A DNA stretch of 64,000 bases from Frigidibacter sp. GTDB taxonomy: Bacteria > Pseudomonadota > Alphaproteobacteria > Rhodobacterales > Rhodobacteraceae. Shown in pieces: positions 7,894-17,354 of the stretch. The position numbers and the translations under genes are program-made. Positions within the stretch are counted from its first letter, which is position 1. The number at the start of each line of letters is the position of its first letter. Location of the stretch: the NCBI RefSeq assembly GCF_030695035.1, contig NZ_JAUYTT010000015.1, positions 1-64,000 on the forward strand, read 5' to 3'. The notes below the pieces were generated by a model, which saw only the letters and a program-made list of their open reading frames with translations, did not search any database and was not told where the DNA came from.

Positions 7894-9813
7894 ATGACCG
7901 ACCGACCGAAGACCCCGATGCTGGACCGCGTGCATGTGCCCAGCGACCTCAAGGTGCTGTCCGACCGGGAGCTGCGGCAACTGGCCGATGAGCTGCGGGC
8001 CGAGACCATCTCGGCCGTGTCGGTGACGGGCGGGCATCTGGGCGCGGGGCTGGGGGTGGTGGAGCTGACCGTGGCGATCCACGCGGTGTTCGACACGCCG
8101 CGCGACAAGCTGATCTGGGACGTGGGCCACCAGTGCTATCCGCACAAGATCCTGACCGGGCGGCGCGAGCGGATCCGGACGCTGCGGATGAAGGACGGGC
8201 TGTCGGGCTTCACCAAGCGGTCGGAATCGGCCTTCGATCCGTTCGGGGCGGCGCATTCCTCCACCTCGATCAGCGCGGCGCTTGGCTTTGCGGCGGCCCG
8301 CGATCTGGGCGGGGATGCCGGCGACGCCATCGCGGTGATCGGCGATGGCGCGATGAGCGCGGGCATGGCCTATGAGGCGATGAACAACGCGGGGCATTTG
8401 AAGAAGCGGCTGTTCGTGGTGCTGAACGACAATGAGATGTCGATTGCCCCGCCGGTGGGGGCCATGTCGGCCTACCTGACGCGGCTTTACTCCGGGGCGC
8501 CGTTCCAGGAGCTGAAGGCGGTGGCCAAGGGCGCCGTCAGCCTGCTGCCCGAGCCTTTGCAGGAAGGCGCGCGGCGGGCGAAGGAGATGCTGAAGGGCAT
8601 TGCCGTGGGCGGCACCCTCTTTGAGGAACTGGGCTTCAGCTATGTCGGCCCGATCGACGGGCATGATCTGGACCAGTTGCTGCCCTTGCTGCGCGCGGTG
8701 AAGGCGCGGGCGACGGGGCCGATGCTGATCCATGTCATCACCCGCAAGGGCAAGGGCTATGCCCCCGCCGAGCGCGCTGCCGACAAGGGCCATGCGACCG
8801 CCAAGTTCGATGTGGTGACCGGGGCGCAGGTCAAGGCGGCGTCGAATGCGCCGGGCTATACCAAGGTCTTCGCGCAATCGCTGGTCCGCGAGGCGGAAGC
8901 GGATGCCCGCATCGTGGCGGTGACCGCGGCGATGCCGGATGGCACCGGGCTGAACCTCTTCGCCGAGCGCTTCCCGCGGCGCTGCTTTGACGTGGGGATC
9001 GCCGAGCAGCATGCGGTGACCTTCGCGGCGGGGATGGCAGCGGGCGGGATGAAACCGTTCTGCGCGCTCTATTCCACCTTCCTGCAGCGCGGCTACGATC
9101 AGGTCGTGCATGACGTGGCGATCCAGCGCCTGCCGGTGCGCTTTGCCATCGACCGCGCGGGGCTTGTGGGCGCGGATGGCGCCACCCATGCCGGGGCCTT
9201 CGACGTGGCCTTCCTGGCCAACCTGCCCGGCTTCGTGGTGATGGCCGCGGCGGATGAGGCGGAGCTGGTGCATATGGTGGCGACGGCGGCGGCGCATGAC
9301 GCGGGCCCCATCGCCTTCCGCTATCCGCGCGGCGATGGCACCGGGGTCGAGATGCCGGAGCGCGGCGTGCCGCTGGAGATCGGCCGCGGCCGGATCATCG
9401 CGGAAGGCGGGCGCGTGGCGATCCTGTCCTTCGGCACGCGGCTGACAGAGGTGATGGCGGCGCGCGAGGCGCTGGCGGCGCGGGGGCTTGCGCCCACGGT
9501 CGCCGATGCCCGCTTTGCCAAGCCGCTCGACCGTGAGCTGATCTTGCGGCTGGCGGCCGAGCATGAGGCGCTGATCTGTGTCGAGGAGGGCGCGGTGGGC
9601 GGCTTTGGCAGCCATGTCGCGCAGCTGCTGGCCGAAGAGGGCGTGTTCGACCGCGGCCTCAAGTTCCGCTCGATGGTGCTTCCCGACACCTTCATCGACC
9701 AGATGAGCCCCGAGGACATGTATGCCGTCGCCGGCATGAACGCCCCGCAGATCGAGGCAAAGGTTCTGGAAGTGCTGGGGGTTGCTGTGGCGGGCGCGCG
9801 CAGCCGCGCCTGA
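7894..9813 (+). CDS. dxs: 1-deoxy-D-xylulose-5-phosphate synthase
   Basis: A thiamine-diphosphate enzyme that condenses pyruvate and glyceraldehyde 3-phosphate, the entry step of the MEP isoprenoid pathway. The 639-residue protein shows His48 in [10 protein letters not shown], the ThDP motif [18 protein letters not shown], the catalytic Glu region [14 protein letters not shown], and [27 protein letters not shown] stands a few bases before ATG 7894; a GTG directly before it is the alternative start. It follows xseB and ispA, so precursor supply and chain elongation are encoded together. The thiamine uptake operon lies 10 kb downstream. Confidence 0.96.
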   Translation: MTDRPKTPMLDRVHVPSDLKVLSDRELRQLADELRAETISAVSVTGGHLGAGLGVVELTVAIHAVFDTPRDKLIWDVGHQCYPHKILTGRRERIRTLRMKDGLSGFTKRSESAFDPFGAAHSSTSISAALGFAAARDLGGDAGDAIAVIGDGAMSAGMAYEAMNNAGHLKKRLFVVLNDNEMSIAPPVGAMSAYLTRLYSGAPFQELKAVAKGAVSLLPEPLQEGARRAKEMLKGIAVGGTLFEELGFSYVGPIDGHDLDQLLPLLRAVKARATGPMLIHVITRKGKGYAPAERAADKGHATAKFDVVTGAQVKAASNAPGYTKVFAQSLVREAEADARIVAVTAAMPDGTGLNLFAERFPRRCFDVGIAEQHAVTFAAGMAAGGMKPFCALYSTFLQRGYDQVVHDVAIQRLPVRFAIDRAGLVGADGATHAGAFDVAFLANLPGFVVMAAADEAELVHMVATAAAHDAGPIAFRYPRGDGTGVEMPERGVPLEIGRGRIIAEGGRVAILSFGTRLTEVMAAREALAARGLAPTVADARFAKPLDRELILRLAAEHEALICVEEGAVGGFGSHVAQLLAEEGVFDRGLKFRSMVLPDTFIDQMSPEDMYAVAGMNAPQIEAKVLEVLGVAVAGARSRA

Positions 9814-9885
9814 AACCCGCATCCGGGATGTTGCATTCCGCCGCGCGCCGGGCCACATCTGCCGCGGGGAGGGACCGGGTGCGCG

Positions 9886-11130
9886 ATGCCGTATCCGCCG
9901 CAAGGAGCATCCGACTTGGCCGATCCGACCTGCCCCACCCTCGACGAGGCCCTGAGTGCTGCGCCCACCGTCAATCCCCGCATCGTGCTGTTCGCGCTCG
10001 CCATGGGCGGCTTCACCATCGGCACCACCGAGTTTGCGGCGATGGCGCTGGTGCCCTATTTCTCCGCCGGGCTTGGCATTGACGAGCCGACGGCCAGCCA
10101 TGTGATCAGCGCCTATGCGCTTGGCGTCGTGGTCGGCGCGCCGCTGATCGCGGTGTTCGGCGCAAGGGTGGCGAGGCGCAGCCTGCTGATCGGGCTGATG
10201 GTGATCTTTGGCCTGTTCAACCTGATGGCGGCGATGGCGCCGACCTATGGCACGATGCTGGCGGCGCGGTTCCTGGCCGGGCTGCCGCATGGCGCCTATT
10301 TCGGGGTGGCGGCGCTGGTCGCGGCCTCGGTCGTGCGGCCGAACCAGCGGGCGCAGGCGGTGGCGCGGATCATGGTCGGGCTGACGGTGGCGACGGTGAT
10401 CGGGGTGCCCTTCGCAAGTTTCCTTGGCCAGACAGTGGGTTGGCGCTGGGGCTTTGCGCTGGTGGGGGTGCTGGCGGCGACGACGGCGGTGCTGATCTGG
10501 GTCTATGCGCCGCGCGATGCGGGTGATCCGGGCGCGCGCCCGATGCGCGAGCTGTCGGCGCTTGGCAATCGGCAGGTCTGGCTGATGCTGGCGGTGGGGG
10601 CGGTCGGGTTCGGCGGCTTCTTTGCGATCTACACCTATACCGCCTCGACGATCCTCGAGGTGACGCAGGCCAGCCCGGTGATGGTGCCGGTGGCGCTGGC
10701 GGTGTTCGGGGTGGGGATGACGCTGGGAACGCTGGCGGCCGGTTGGGCCGCAGACCGCGCGCCGGTCAGGACCGGGTTTTTCCTGCTGCTGTCGAGCGCG
10801 GCGCTGGCGGCGATCTATCCGCTGACGACGGGCTCGCTGGCGACCCTGCTGCCGATGCTGTTCCTGATCGGGATGACCGGCAGCCTTGGCACGGTGATCC
10901 AGACCCGGCTGATGGATGTGGCGGGGGATGCGCAGACGCTGGCGGCTGCGCTGAACCATTCGGCCTTCAACGTGGCGAATGCGCTTGGCCCCTGGCTCGC
11001 GGCGCAGGTGCTGCTGGCGGGCTATGGGTTGCCGGCCACCGGCTATGTCGGCGTGGTGCTGTCACTGGCTGGGGCGCTGATCTTCGCCGCCGCGGTGCTC
11101 GACGCGCGGCGCGGCAAGGGCTGGGGCTAA
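9886..11130 (+). CDS. MFS transporter, drug:H+ antiporter-1 type
   Basis: A 12-helix major facilitator permease of about 414 residues. The first half contains ALAMGGFTIGTTEFAAMALVP and the loop-2/3 stretch GARVARRSLLIG. RFLAGLPHGAYFGVAALVAASVV resembles AraJ/YdhP-type exporters. Substrate is unknown; sugar or drug export is typical. ATG 9886 has GGAGGGA 11 bases upstream. An in-frame TTG at 9916 has AAGGAG at 9902-9907 with ideal spacing, so a 404-residue product is equally plausible. A dispersed palindromic element follows the stop. Confidence 0.82.
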   Translation: MPYPPQGASDLADPTCPTLDEALSAAPTVNPRIVLFALAMGGFTIGTTEFAAMALVPYFSAGLGIDEPTASHVISAYALGVVVGAPLIAVFGARVARRSLLIGLMVIFGLFNLMAAMAPTYGTMLAARFLAGLPHGAYFGVAALVAASVVRPNQRAQAVARIMVGLTVATVIGVPFASFLGQTVGWRWGFALVGVLAATTAVLIWVYAPRDAGDPGARPMRELSALGNRQVWLMLAVGAVGFGGFFAIYTYTASTILEVTQASPVMVPVALAVFGVGMTLGTLAAGWAADRAPVRTGFFLLLSSAALAAIYPLTTGSLATLLPMLFLIGMTGSLGTVIQTRLMDVAGDAQTLAAALNHSAFNVANALGPWLAAQVLLAGYGLPATGYVGVVLSLAGALIFAAAVLDARRGKGWG

Positions 11131-11142
11131 CTCCTTTCCCTC

Positions 11143-11191
11143 TTTGCCTTTTTCAAATATCCTCGGGGGTGCGGGGGCAGAAGGCCCCCGC
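11143..11191. repeat. Dispersed palindromic element, copy 2 (inverted)
   Basis: Read on the minus strand, GCGGGGGC and GCCCCCGC (11171-11178 and 11184-11191, loop of five) are followed by ACCCCCGAGGATATTTGAAAA and GGCAAAG. It fills the gap between the MFS gene and the convergent epimerase gene, ending one base before that gene's stop codon. It matches copy 1 in order and core sequence. Confidence 0.65.
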
Positions 11192-12058
11192 TTATCCCTC
11201 GGCCGCCAGCAATGCCGCCAGCCCCTCGCGGTAGCCCGGATAGAGCAGCTTCACCCCCAGCCCCTCCTTGATCCGGTCGTTCCGCACCCGTTTGGACTCG
11301 GCATAGAAACTGCGGGCCATCGCCGTCATCTCGGCCTCGTCATAGCGCAGGGCCGGGGGCAGGGGCAGGCCGAGGAGGGTGGCGGCATGGGCGATCACAT
11401 CCTCGGGCGGGGCGGGGTCGTTGTCGCAGACATTGTAGGCGGTGCCGGGAGCGGGACGCGCGATGGAGGCGGCGAGGACCTGGGCTATGTCATCCACATG
11501 GATGCGGCTGAACACCTGCCCGGGCTTGATGATGCGGCGGGCGGTGCCGTCGCGGACCTTGGCGAAGGGACCGCGGCCGGGGCCGTAGATGCCGGCGAGG
11601 CGGAAGATGTGCAGCGGCAGGCCGGAGGCGGCGGCGAGCGCCTGCCACTCGGATTCGGCCAGAACGCGGGCCTTGCCGCGGCGGGTGGTGGGGGCGAGCA
11701 CGCAATCCTCATCGACCCAGCCGCCGGCATGGTCGCCGTAAACCCCTGTCGTGGATAGATAACCTGCCCAGGTGATGTTCCGGGCGGCGGCGATTTCGCC
11801 CCTGTGCGCGGCCAGAACCGGGTCGCCGTCTTCCTCCGGCGCGATGGAGGTCAGGAGGTGAGTCGCCTCTGCCAGCGCGGGCGCGAGGGGGGTGCCGGGC
11901 CAGATCAGCGGCTCGACGCCGGTGGCGCGCAGGGCCTCGGCCTTGGCGGCAGAGCGGGTGGTGCCGATGATGCGCCAGCCTTGCGGCAGCAGCAGGCGGG
12001 CGAGGGCCTGCGCCGAATAGCCGTGGCCGAGGGAAAGGAGGGTGCCGGAGGCAGTCAT
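11192..12058 (-). CDS. SDR-family NAD(P)-dependent epimerase-like protein (YeeZ type)
   Basis: A 288-residue extended/atypical short-chain dehydrogenase. The N-terminus LLSLGHGYSAQALARLL is a variant Rossmann dinucleotide motif. YLSTTGVYGDHAGGWVDED carries the catalytic-region Ser/Thr-Tyr, and FRLAGIYGPGRGPF and VFSRIHVDDIAQVLAAS are typical of sugar-nucleotide-epimerase relatives such as YeeZ. The classical YxxxK lysine is not evident, as in other atypical SDRs. Its substrate is unknown. Confidence 0.75.
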   Translation of the reverse strand: MTASGTLLSLGHGYSAQALARLLLPQGWRIIGTTRSAAKAEALRATGVEPLIWPGTPLAPALAEATHLLTSIAPEEDGDPVLAAHRGEIAAARNITWAGYLSTTGVYGDHAGGWVDEDCVLAPTTRRGKARVLAESEWQALAAASGLPLHIFRLAGIYGPGRGPFAKVRDGTARRIIKPGQVFSRIHVDDIAQVLAASIARPAPGTAYNVCDNDPAPPEDVIAHAATLLGLPLPPALRYDEAEMTAMARSFYAESKRVRNDRIKEGLGVKLLYPGYREGLAALLAAEG

Positions 12059-12127
12059 GGATACACCCGGGGGACGCTGGAAAAGTCTAGGTTGGTCAAT
12101 GCTCTGTCCCCTGTTGCTGCGCTTAGC

Positions 12128-12448
12128 CTACGCCTCTGTGGCGCTGCGGTCGAGATGGCCAAGGTCACGGTCCGGTGCTATCACGTCGCGGACACGTTGT
12201 TTCAGGGCGCGGGCATCGGGGAAGCCGCCGTCGCGCTTGCGCTCCCACACAAGGGTGCCGTCCACGTGAATCTCGAACATGCCGCCGGTGCCGGGGATGA
12301 GGGCGACGGAGCCGAGATCATGACCGAAGGTTTGCAGCAGTTCCTGTGCCATCCACCCGGCGCGGAGCAGCCAGTTGCACCGGGTGCAGTAGGTGATGGT
12401 GACAGCTGGGCGGGGGGCTTCGGGCATCGGCAGGGCTATCCGTTCCAT
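12128..12448 (-). CDS. SelT/SelW/SelH-like thioredoxin-fold protein (Rdx family)
   Basis: A 106-residue protein beginning with a beta strand and a redox motif, ITYCTRCNWLLRAGWMAQELL, which is the CxxC form of the SelW/SelT/SelH family where selenoproteins carry CxxU. GTGGMFEIHVDGTLVWERKRDGGFPDARALKQRVRD completes the Rdx domain. Function is presumed thiol redox. Here both positions are Cys, so no selenocysteine is needed. A second possible start lies seven codons later. A 44-bp 11-bp-period repeat sits just upstream. Confidence 0.75.
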   Translation of the reverse strand: MERIALPMPEAPRPAVTITYCTRCNWLLRAGWMAQELLQTFGHDLGSVALIPGTGGMFEIHVDGTLVWERKRDGGFPDARALKQRVRDVIAPDRDLGHLDRSATEA

Positions 12449-12482
12449 GGGCCTGCCGGGGCGTTGTTGCTGTTCGGCGGCG

Positions 12483-12526
12483 ATATGGAAACCATGCAGA
12501 ACCCATACAGATGTCATATGTAAAGA
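12483..12526. repeat. 44-bp element of four 11-bp units, copy A
   Basis: The units are ATATGGAAACC, ATGCAGAACCC, ATACAGATGTC and ATATGTAAAGA, each 11 bases with conserved AT starts. The element lies between the divergent SelW-like gene and adeC, 35 bases upstream of the former. Copies B (28018-28061) and C (58713-58756) share the same order of units. AT content is far above the surroundings. Confidence 0.7.
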
Positions 12527-12625
12527 AAATCTGTCGGGCTTTGGCCGGCCGGTCCCTTGGCCGCACGCTGCGTCCGTCGTCAGATCGTCACTTGCAAGCC
12601 TTGCTGCGGTGAGAGAGGTTTCGTC

Positions 12626-14431
12626 ATGGAACAATCGAACTTTCCCCTGAAGAGCTGGGCCGACGCCGCCCCCCGCCTGATCGCCATTGCTGCCGGACGC
12701 GAGGCCGCCGATCTGGTGGTGCGCGGCGGGCAATGGGTCAATGTCCACAGCCGCGAGGTGCTGCCCGGCCATGACATCGCGATGGCCGATGGGCGCATCG
12801 CCTATGTCGGCCCGGATGCCAGCCATTGCATCGGGCCCGAGACCGAGGTGATCGAGGCGGAAGGGCGCTTCATGATCCCGGGCCTGTGCGACGGGCACAT
12901 GCATATCGAGAGCGGGATGCTGACGCCGGCGGAGTTTGCGGCGGCGGTGATCCCGCATGGCACAACGACCATGTTCACCGACCCGCATGAGATTGCGAAT
13001 GTGCTGGGACTGGCCGGTGTGCGGATGATGCATGACGAGGCGCAGATGCAGCCGGTGAACATCTTCACCCAGATGCCAAGCTGCGCGCCCTCGGCGCCGG
13101 GGCTGGAGACGACGGGCTTCGAGATCACCGCCGATGATGTGTCGGAGGCGATGCAATGGCCGGGCATCATCGGGCTGGGCGAGATGATGAACTTTCCGGG
13201 CGTGATCGCCGGCGACCGCAAGATGCTGTCGGAGCTGAGCGTGACCCAGCGGGCGGGCAAGACGGTGGGCGGGCATTATGCCAGCCCCGACCTTGGCAAT
13301 GCCTTCTCGGCCTATGTCGCGGGCGGCGCGGCGGATGACCATGAGGGCACATCCGAGGCGGATGCGATTGCGCGGGTGCGGCAGGGGATGCGGGCGATGC
13401 TGCGGCTGGGATCGGCCTGGTATGACGTGGAAAGCCAGATCACGGCGATTACCCAGAAGGGGCTGGACCCGCGGAACTTCATCCTGTGCACCGACGATTG
13501 CCATTCGGGCACGCTGGTGAATGAGGGGCACATGAACCGGGTGGTCCGCCATGCCATCGCCTGCGGCTGTGACCCGCTGATCGCGCTGCAGATGGCGACG
13601 ATCAATACCGCGACCCATTTCGGGCTGGAGCGGGATCTGGGCAGCCTGACGCCGGGGCGGCGGGCGGATATCATCCTGACCTCGGACCTGACCACGTTGC
13701 CGATCGAGCGGGTGATCGCCCGCGGGCGCACCGTGGCGATGGATGGCAAGCTGCTGGTGGAATGCCCGCATTACGACTGGCCGGATGAGGCGCGGGCGAC
13801 GGTGAGGCTGGGCAAGGCGCTGGAGGCGGCGGATTTCGCGATTGCGGCGCCCGAGGGGGCGAACACCGTCACCGCCAAGGTGATCGGCGTGGTGGAGAAT
13901 CAGGCGCCGACCAAGGCGCTGACGGCCGAGCTTGCAGTGGTGGACGGCTATGCGCAGCCCGATGAGGGCAAGGGCGTGGCGCAGATCGCGCTGGTCGAGC
14001 GGCACCGGGGCACGGGCAAGGTGGTGAACGGGTTCGTGTCGGGCTTTGGCTATACGGGGCGGATGGCGATTGGCTCGACCGTTGCGCATGACAGCCACCA
14101 CATGATCGTGGTTGGCACCGATGCCGAGATGATGGCGGCGGCGGCGAACCGGCTGGGCGAGATCGGTGGCGGGATCACCGTCTGGAAGGACGGGGCAGAG
14201 ATCGCGCAGGTGCCGCTGCCGATTGCGGGCCTGATGAGCGACAGCCCCGCGGCGGAGGTTGCGGCCAAGGCGGGACGGATGGTCGAGGCGATGGCGACGT
14301 GCGGCTGCACGCTGAACAACGCCTATATGCAGCATTCGCTGCTGGCGCTGGTGGTGATCCCCGAGCTGCGAATCTCCGACCTTGGCCTTGTGGATGTGAC
14401 GAAATTCGAGCTGACGGGGCTGTTTGAATGA
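12626..14431 (+). CDS. adeC: Adenine deaminase
   Basis: A metal-dependent amidohydrolase that converts adenine to hypoxanthine and ammonia. The 601-residue protein has the metal motif CDGHMHIESGMLTP, then GTTTMFTDPHEIANVLG, LCTDDCHSGTLV and the C-terminal GGGITVWKDG region typical of microbial Ade enzymes. GAGAGAGG precedes ATG 12626; upstream codons lack a ribosome site. The stop overlaps the amn start (ATGA), so adenine released by AMP nucleosidase can be deaminated by the product of the same operon. Confidence 0.93.
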   Translation: MEQSNFPLKSWADAAPRLIAIAAGREAADLVVRGGQWVNVHSREVLPGHDIAMADGRIAYVGPDASHCIGPETEVIEAEGRFMIPGLCDGHMHIESGMLTPAEFAAAVIPHGTTTMFTDPHEIANVLGLAGVRMMHDEAQMQPVNIFTQMPSCAPSAPGLETTGFEITADDVSEAMQWPGIIGLGEMMNFPGVIAGDRKMLSELSVTQRAGKTVGGHYASPDLGNAFSAYVAGGAADDHEGTSEADAIARVRQGMRAMLRLGSAWYDVESQITAITQKGLDPRNFILCTDDCHSGTLVNEGHMNRVVRHAIACGCDPLIALQMATINTATHFGLERDLGSLTPGRRADIILTSDLTTLPIERVIARGRTVAMDGKLLVECPHYDWPDEARATVRLGKALEAADFAIAAPEGANTVTAKVIGVVENQAPTKALTAELAVVDGYAQPDEGKGVAQIALVERHRGTGKVVNGFVSGFGYTGRMAIGSTVAHDSHHMIVVGTDAEMMAAAANRLGEIGGGITVWKDGAEIAQVPLPIAGLMSDSPAAEVAAKAGRMVEAMATCGCTLNNAYMQHSLLALVVIPELRISDLGLVDVTKFELTGLFE

Positions 14432-15912
14432 CCGCGCTGGACCCGACCCTTCCCGTCGAAACCGCCCCGGTGCGCGCGGCCGAGAAGTTCACCGACCCCG
14501 AGGCGGCGGTGGCGCGGCTGGAGGAGCTTTATGCAGAGGCGACGGCGTTCCTGCTGGACGGGTTCAACCGCACGCTGACCGGCGGGCGGCCGGGGGCGCG
14601 GATGCGGGCCTTCTACCCGGAGGTGCGGATCACCACCTCGAGCCATATGAAGGCCGACAGCCGGCTGAGCTTTGGCCATGTGGCGGTGCCGGGGACCTAT
14701 TCGGCGACGATCACGCGGCCCGATCTGTTCCGCAACTATCTGGTGCAGCAGCTTGGGCTGTTGATCCGCAATCACGGGGTGCCGGTGAGCATCGGCCCTT
14801 CGACCACCGCGATCCCGGTGCATTTTGCGGTGGCGGGGAACCCGTCGGTCGCGGTGCCGCAGGAAGGGGTGCTGAGCTTCTCGCTGCGCGATGTGTTCGA
14901 CGTGCCGGATCTGGCGACGATGGATGATGACATCGTGAATGGCACCAACCTGTCGCATCCTGACGGGTCGGGCCATCTGGCGCCGTTCACGGCGCAGCGG
15001 GTGGATTACTCGCTGGCGCGGCTGTCGCATTACACCGCGACCACGCCCGAGCATTTCCAGAACCACGTGCTGTTCACCAACTACCAGTTCTATGTCGACG
15101 AGTTCGAGGCTTTTGCCCGGTCGGTACTGGCCGACCCGGACAGCGGCTATGAAGCCTTTGTCGGTCCCGGCAACATCTCTGTCACCACGCCGGGCGGGGC
15201 GATGCCGCTGCTGCCGAAGATGCCGCAGATGCCGGCCTATCACCTGAAGCGCAAGGACGGGCAGGGGATCACGCTGGTGAATATCGGCGTCGGCCCCTCG
15301 AACGCCAAGACGGCGACCGACCATATCGCGGTGCTGCGGCCCCATGCCTGGCTGATGGTCGGCCACTGCGCCGGGCTGCGCAACAGCCAGAGCCTGGGCG
15401 ATTTCGTGCTGGCCCATGCCTATCTGCGCGAGGATCATGTGCTGGATGCCGATCTGCCGGTCTGGGTGCCGATCCCGGCGCTGGCGGAAATCCAGATCGC
15501 GCTGCAGGAGGCGGTGGCCGAGGTGACCGAGCTGGACGGGTATGAGCTGAAGCGGATCATGCGCACCGGCACCGTCGCCACCATCGACAACCGCAACTGG
15601 GAGCTGCGGGACCAGTCGGGCCCGGTGCAGCGGCTGAGCCAGTCTCGCGCCATTGCGCTGGACATGGAAAGCGCGACCATCGCCGCCAACGGATTCCGGT
15701 TTCGCGTGCCCTATGGCACCTTGCTCTGCGTCAGCGACAAGCCGCTGCATGGCGAGCTGAAGCTGCCGGGGATGGCGACGGAGTTCTACCGCACGCAGGT
15801 CAGCCGGCATCTGCTGATCGGGGTGCGGGCGATGGAGCGGCTGCGCGAAATGCCTCTGGAACGCATCCATAGCCGCAAGTTGCGCAGTTTCGAGGAAACT
15901 GCGTTCCTGTGA
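14428..15912 (+). CDS. amn: AMP nucleosidase
   Basis: Hydrolyses AMP to adenine and ribose 5-phosphate. The 494-residue length matches Amn. The N-terminal AMN domain contains PGARMRAFYPEVRITTSS and PGTYSATITRPDLFRNYL. The C-terminal phosphorylase-like domain has LVNIGVGPSNAKTATDHIAVLRP and SRAIALDMESATIAANGFRFRVPYGT. Translation is coupled to adeC by an ATGA overlap. Together they form a purine degradation and salvage unit. Confidence 0.94.
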   Translation: MTALDPTLPVETAPVRAAEKFTDPEAAVARLEELYAEATAFLLDGFNRTLTGGRPGARMRAFYPEVRITTSSHMKADSRLSFGHVAVPGTYSATITRPDLFRNYLVQQLGLLIRNHGVPVSIGPSTTAIPVHFAVAGNPSVAVPQEGVLSFSLRDVFDVPDLATMDDDIVNGTNLSHPDGSGHLAPFTAQRVDYSLARLSHYTATTPEHFQNHVLFTNYQFYVDEFEAFARSVLADPDSGYEAFVGPGNISVTTPGGAMPLLPKMPQMPAYHLKRKDGQGITLVNIGVGPSNAKTATDHIAVLRPHAWLMVGHCAGLRNSQSLGDFVLAHAYLREDHVLDADLPVWVPIPALAEIQIALQEAVAEVTELDGYELKRIMRTGTVATIDNRNWELRDQSGPVQRLSQSRAIALDMESATIAANGFRFRVPYGTLLCVSDKPLHGELKLPGMATEFYRTQVSRHLLIGVRAMERLREMPLERIHSRKLRSFEETAFL

Positions 15913-15947
15913 CGCCGGGAAAACTGGGCAAACAGGGCGAAAAACGC

Positions 15948-15976
15948 TTGCCTTGCTGGCCGAAAACCTGTGTAGC
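15948..15976 (+). promoter_or_regulatory. Possible promoter of the HU gene
   Basis: TTGCCT (15948-15953) and TGTAGC (15971-15976) are 17 bases apart, about 65 bases before the HU start. The -10 is a weak match, so this is only a candidate. Confidence 0.3.
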
Positions 15977-16039
15977 AGCCGAATATGCCGAATAAGGCGC
16001 AGATGACCCTGAAATCGGGGCGCATGTGAGGAGATTCAA

Positions 16040-16327
16040 ATGTCGAAACCGATGACGAAAGCGCAGCTGGTTGCCGCTGTGGCCGAGGCTATGGGCTCGG
16101 ACAAGAAAACCGCCACCGCCGCGCTGGACGCGATCGGAACGGTTGTTGCCGCTGAAGTGACCAATGGTGGCGCCGTGACCATTCCGGGCATTGGCAAGGT
16201 GGTCTGCAAGGCCCGCCCCGAGCGCCAGGTGCGCAACCCGGCCACCGGCGAGACCATGACCAAGCCGGCCGACAAGGTCGTCAAGGTGACCATCGCCAAG
16301 TCGCTGAAAGACATCGTGAACGGCTAA
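16040..16327 (+). CDS. hup: HU-family DNA-binding protein
   Basis: A 95-residue nucleoid protein that bends and compacts DNA as a dimer. The N-terminus MTKAQLVAAVAEAMGSDKKTATAALDAI forms the helical body. IPGIGKVVCKARPERQVRNPATGE is the beta-arm with the invariant RNP(A)TGE tip motif. GAGGAG at 16027-16032 precedes ATG 16040. It is a single-gene unit followed by tandem hairpins. HU cannot be separated from IHF subunits with certainty, but the arm sequence favours HU. Confidence 0.93.
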   Translation: MSKPMTKAQLVAAVAEAMGSDKKTATAALDAIGTVVAAEVTNGGAVTIPGIGKVVCKARPERQVRNPATGETMTKPADKVVKVTIAKSLKDIVNG

Positions 16328-16348
16328 GCCGTTTGCCGAAGGTTATGT

Positions 16349-16387
16349 GAACGGCTGAGCCGTTCATTGCGGGGCTTGCGGCCCCGC
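16349..16387 (+). terminator. Tandem hairpins downstream of the HU gene
   Basis: GAACGGC/GCCGTTC (16349-16365, loop TGA) is followed by GCGGGGC/GCCCCGC (16369-16387, loop TTGCG). The first stem partly repeats GTGAACGGCTAAGCCGTT at the very end of hup, so the 3' end appears locally duplicated. There is no T run; it may be a 3'-stabilising structure. Confidence 0.45.
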
Positions 16388-16448
16388 ACGCATTGGATAG
16401 GGTCGCGGTCCGGTCGGATTCGCGGCCTTTTCCGTTTGAGGTGCAGGC

Positions 16449-17330
16449 ATGGATATCCGCGCGATCCTGATGGGGCTGGCCTTTGCCTTCATGTGGTCCT
16501 CGGCCTTCACCTCGGCGCGGATGATCGTGGCGGATGCGCCGCCGCTGACCGCGCTGGCGGCGCGGTTCCTGCTGTCGGGCGTGATCGCCTGCGGGCTCGC
16601 GCTGGCGATGGGGCAAAGCTGGCGGCTGAGCCGGGCGCAGTGGCGGGCGGTGGTGATCTTCGGGATCTGCCAGAACGCGCTGTATCTGGGCCTCAACTTC
16701 GTGGCGATGCAATGGGTGGAGGCGTCGCTGGCGGCGATCATCGCCTCTTCCATGCCGCTGCTGGTCGCGGGCTTCGGCTGGGCGCTGTTCGGCGACCGGG
16801 TGCGCCCGCTGGGGATCGCCGGGCTGGTGGCCGGGATGGCCGGGGTGGCGCTGATCATGGGATCGCGCCTGTCGGGCGGCACCGATCTGGGCGGGGTGGC
16901 TTTGTGCCTGCTGGGATCGCTGGCGCTGACCGTTGCCACGCTGTCGATGCGCGGGGCGACGGGCGGCGGCGGCAATGTGATGATGGTGGTGGGGCTGCAG
17001 ATGTTCGTGGGATCGGCCGCGCTGGCCGTGGTGGCACTGGCGACGGAGCCCTTCGTGGTGAACTGGACGCCGCGGCTGGGGTGGGCGTTCCTTTACACGA
17101 CGCTGGTGCCGGGTGTGCTGGCAACCTGGGTCTGGTTCCTGCTGGTGGGGCGGATCGGGACGGTCCGCGCCTCGACCTTCCATTTCCTCAACCCGTTCTT
17201 CGGCGTCGCCGTGGCGGCGGTGCTGCTGGGGGAACGGCTTGGCTGGGCCGATGTGATCGGCGTGCTGGTGATCGCGGGCGGCATTCTGGCGGTGCAGCTG
17301 TCGCGGCAGGCGGACAGGCCGGCCGCGTAG
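16449..17330 (+). CDS. EamA/DMT-family transporter
   Basis: A 293-residue permease with ten predicted membrane segments and two EamA repeats. The first contains GLAFAFMWSSAFTSARMIV and ALYLGLNFVAMQWVEASLAAIIASSMPLLVA. The second ends with STFHFLNPFFGVAVAAVLLGERLGWADVIGVLVIAGGILAV. Such proteins export amino acids or other metabolites; the substrate is unknown. It stands alone between hup and a reverse-strand GST gene. Confidence 0.87.
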   Translation: MDIRAILMGLAFAFMWSSAFTSARMIVADAPPLTALAARFLLSGVIACGLALAMGQSWRLSRAQWRAVVIFGICQNALYLGLNFVAMQWVEASLAAIIASSMPLLVAGFGWALFGDRVRPLGIAGLVAGMAGVALIMGSRLSGGTDLGGVALCLLGSLALTVATLSMRGATGGGGNVMMVVGLQMFVGSAALAVVALATEPFVVNWTPRLGWAFLYTTLVPGVLATWVWFLLVGRIGTVRASTFHFLNPFFGVAVAAVLLGERLGWADVIGVLVIAGGILAVQLSRQADRPAA

Positions 17331-17354
17331 CCTGCCCGCCAGAACCGATCCCGA

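Noticed and set aside
7834-10959. A 1041-codon open frame on the minus strand across dxs and the MFS gene
   Set aside because: It is the antisense shadow of two well-supported plus-strand genes; its product is Arg/His/Gln-rich, as expected from high-GC third-position bias, and it matches no known fold.
12140-12448. Possible selenocysteine in the SelW-like protein
   Set aside because: The redox motif is CTRC with two ordinary cysteine codons and no in-frame TGA.
12449-14335. Minus-strand open frame extending the SelW-like gene to 735 codons
   Set aside because: Only the last 106 codons make a recognisable protein. The rest is antisense to adeC and low-complexity.
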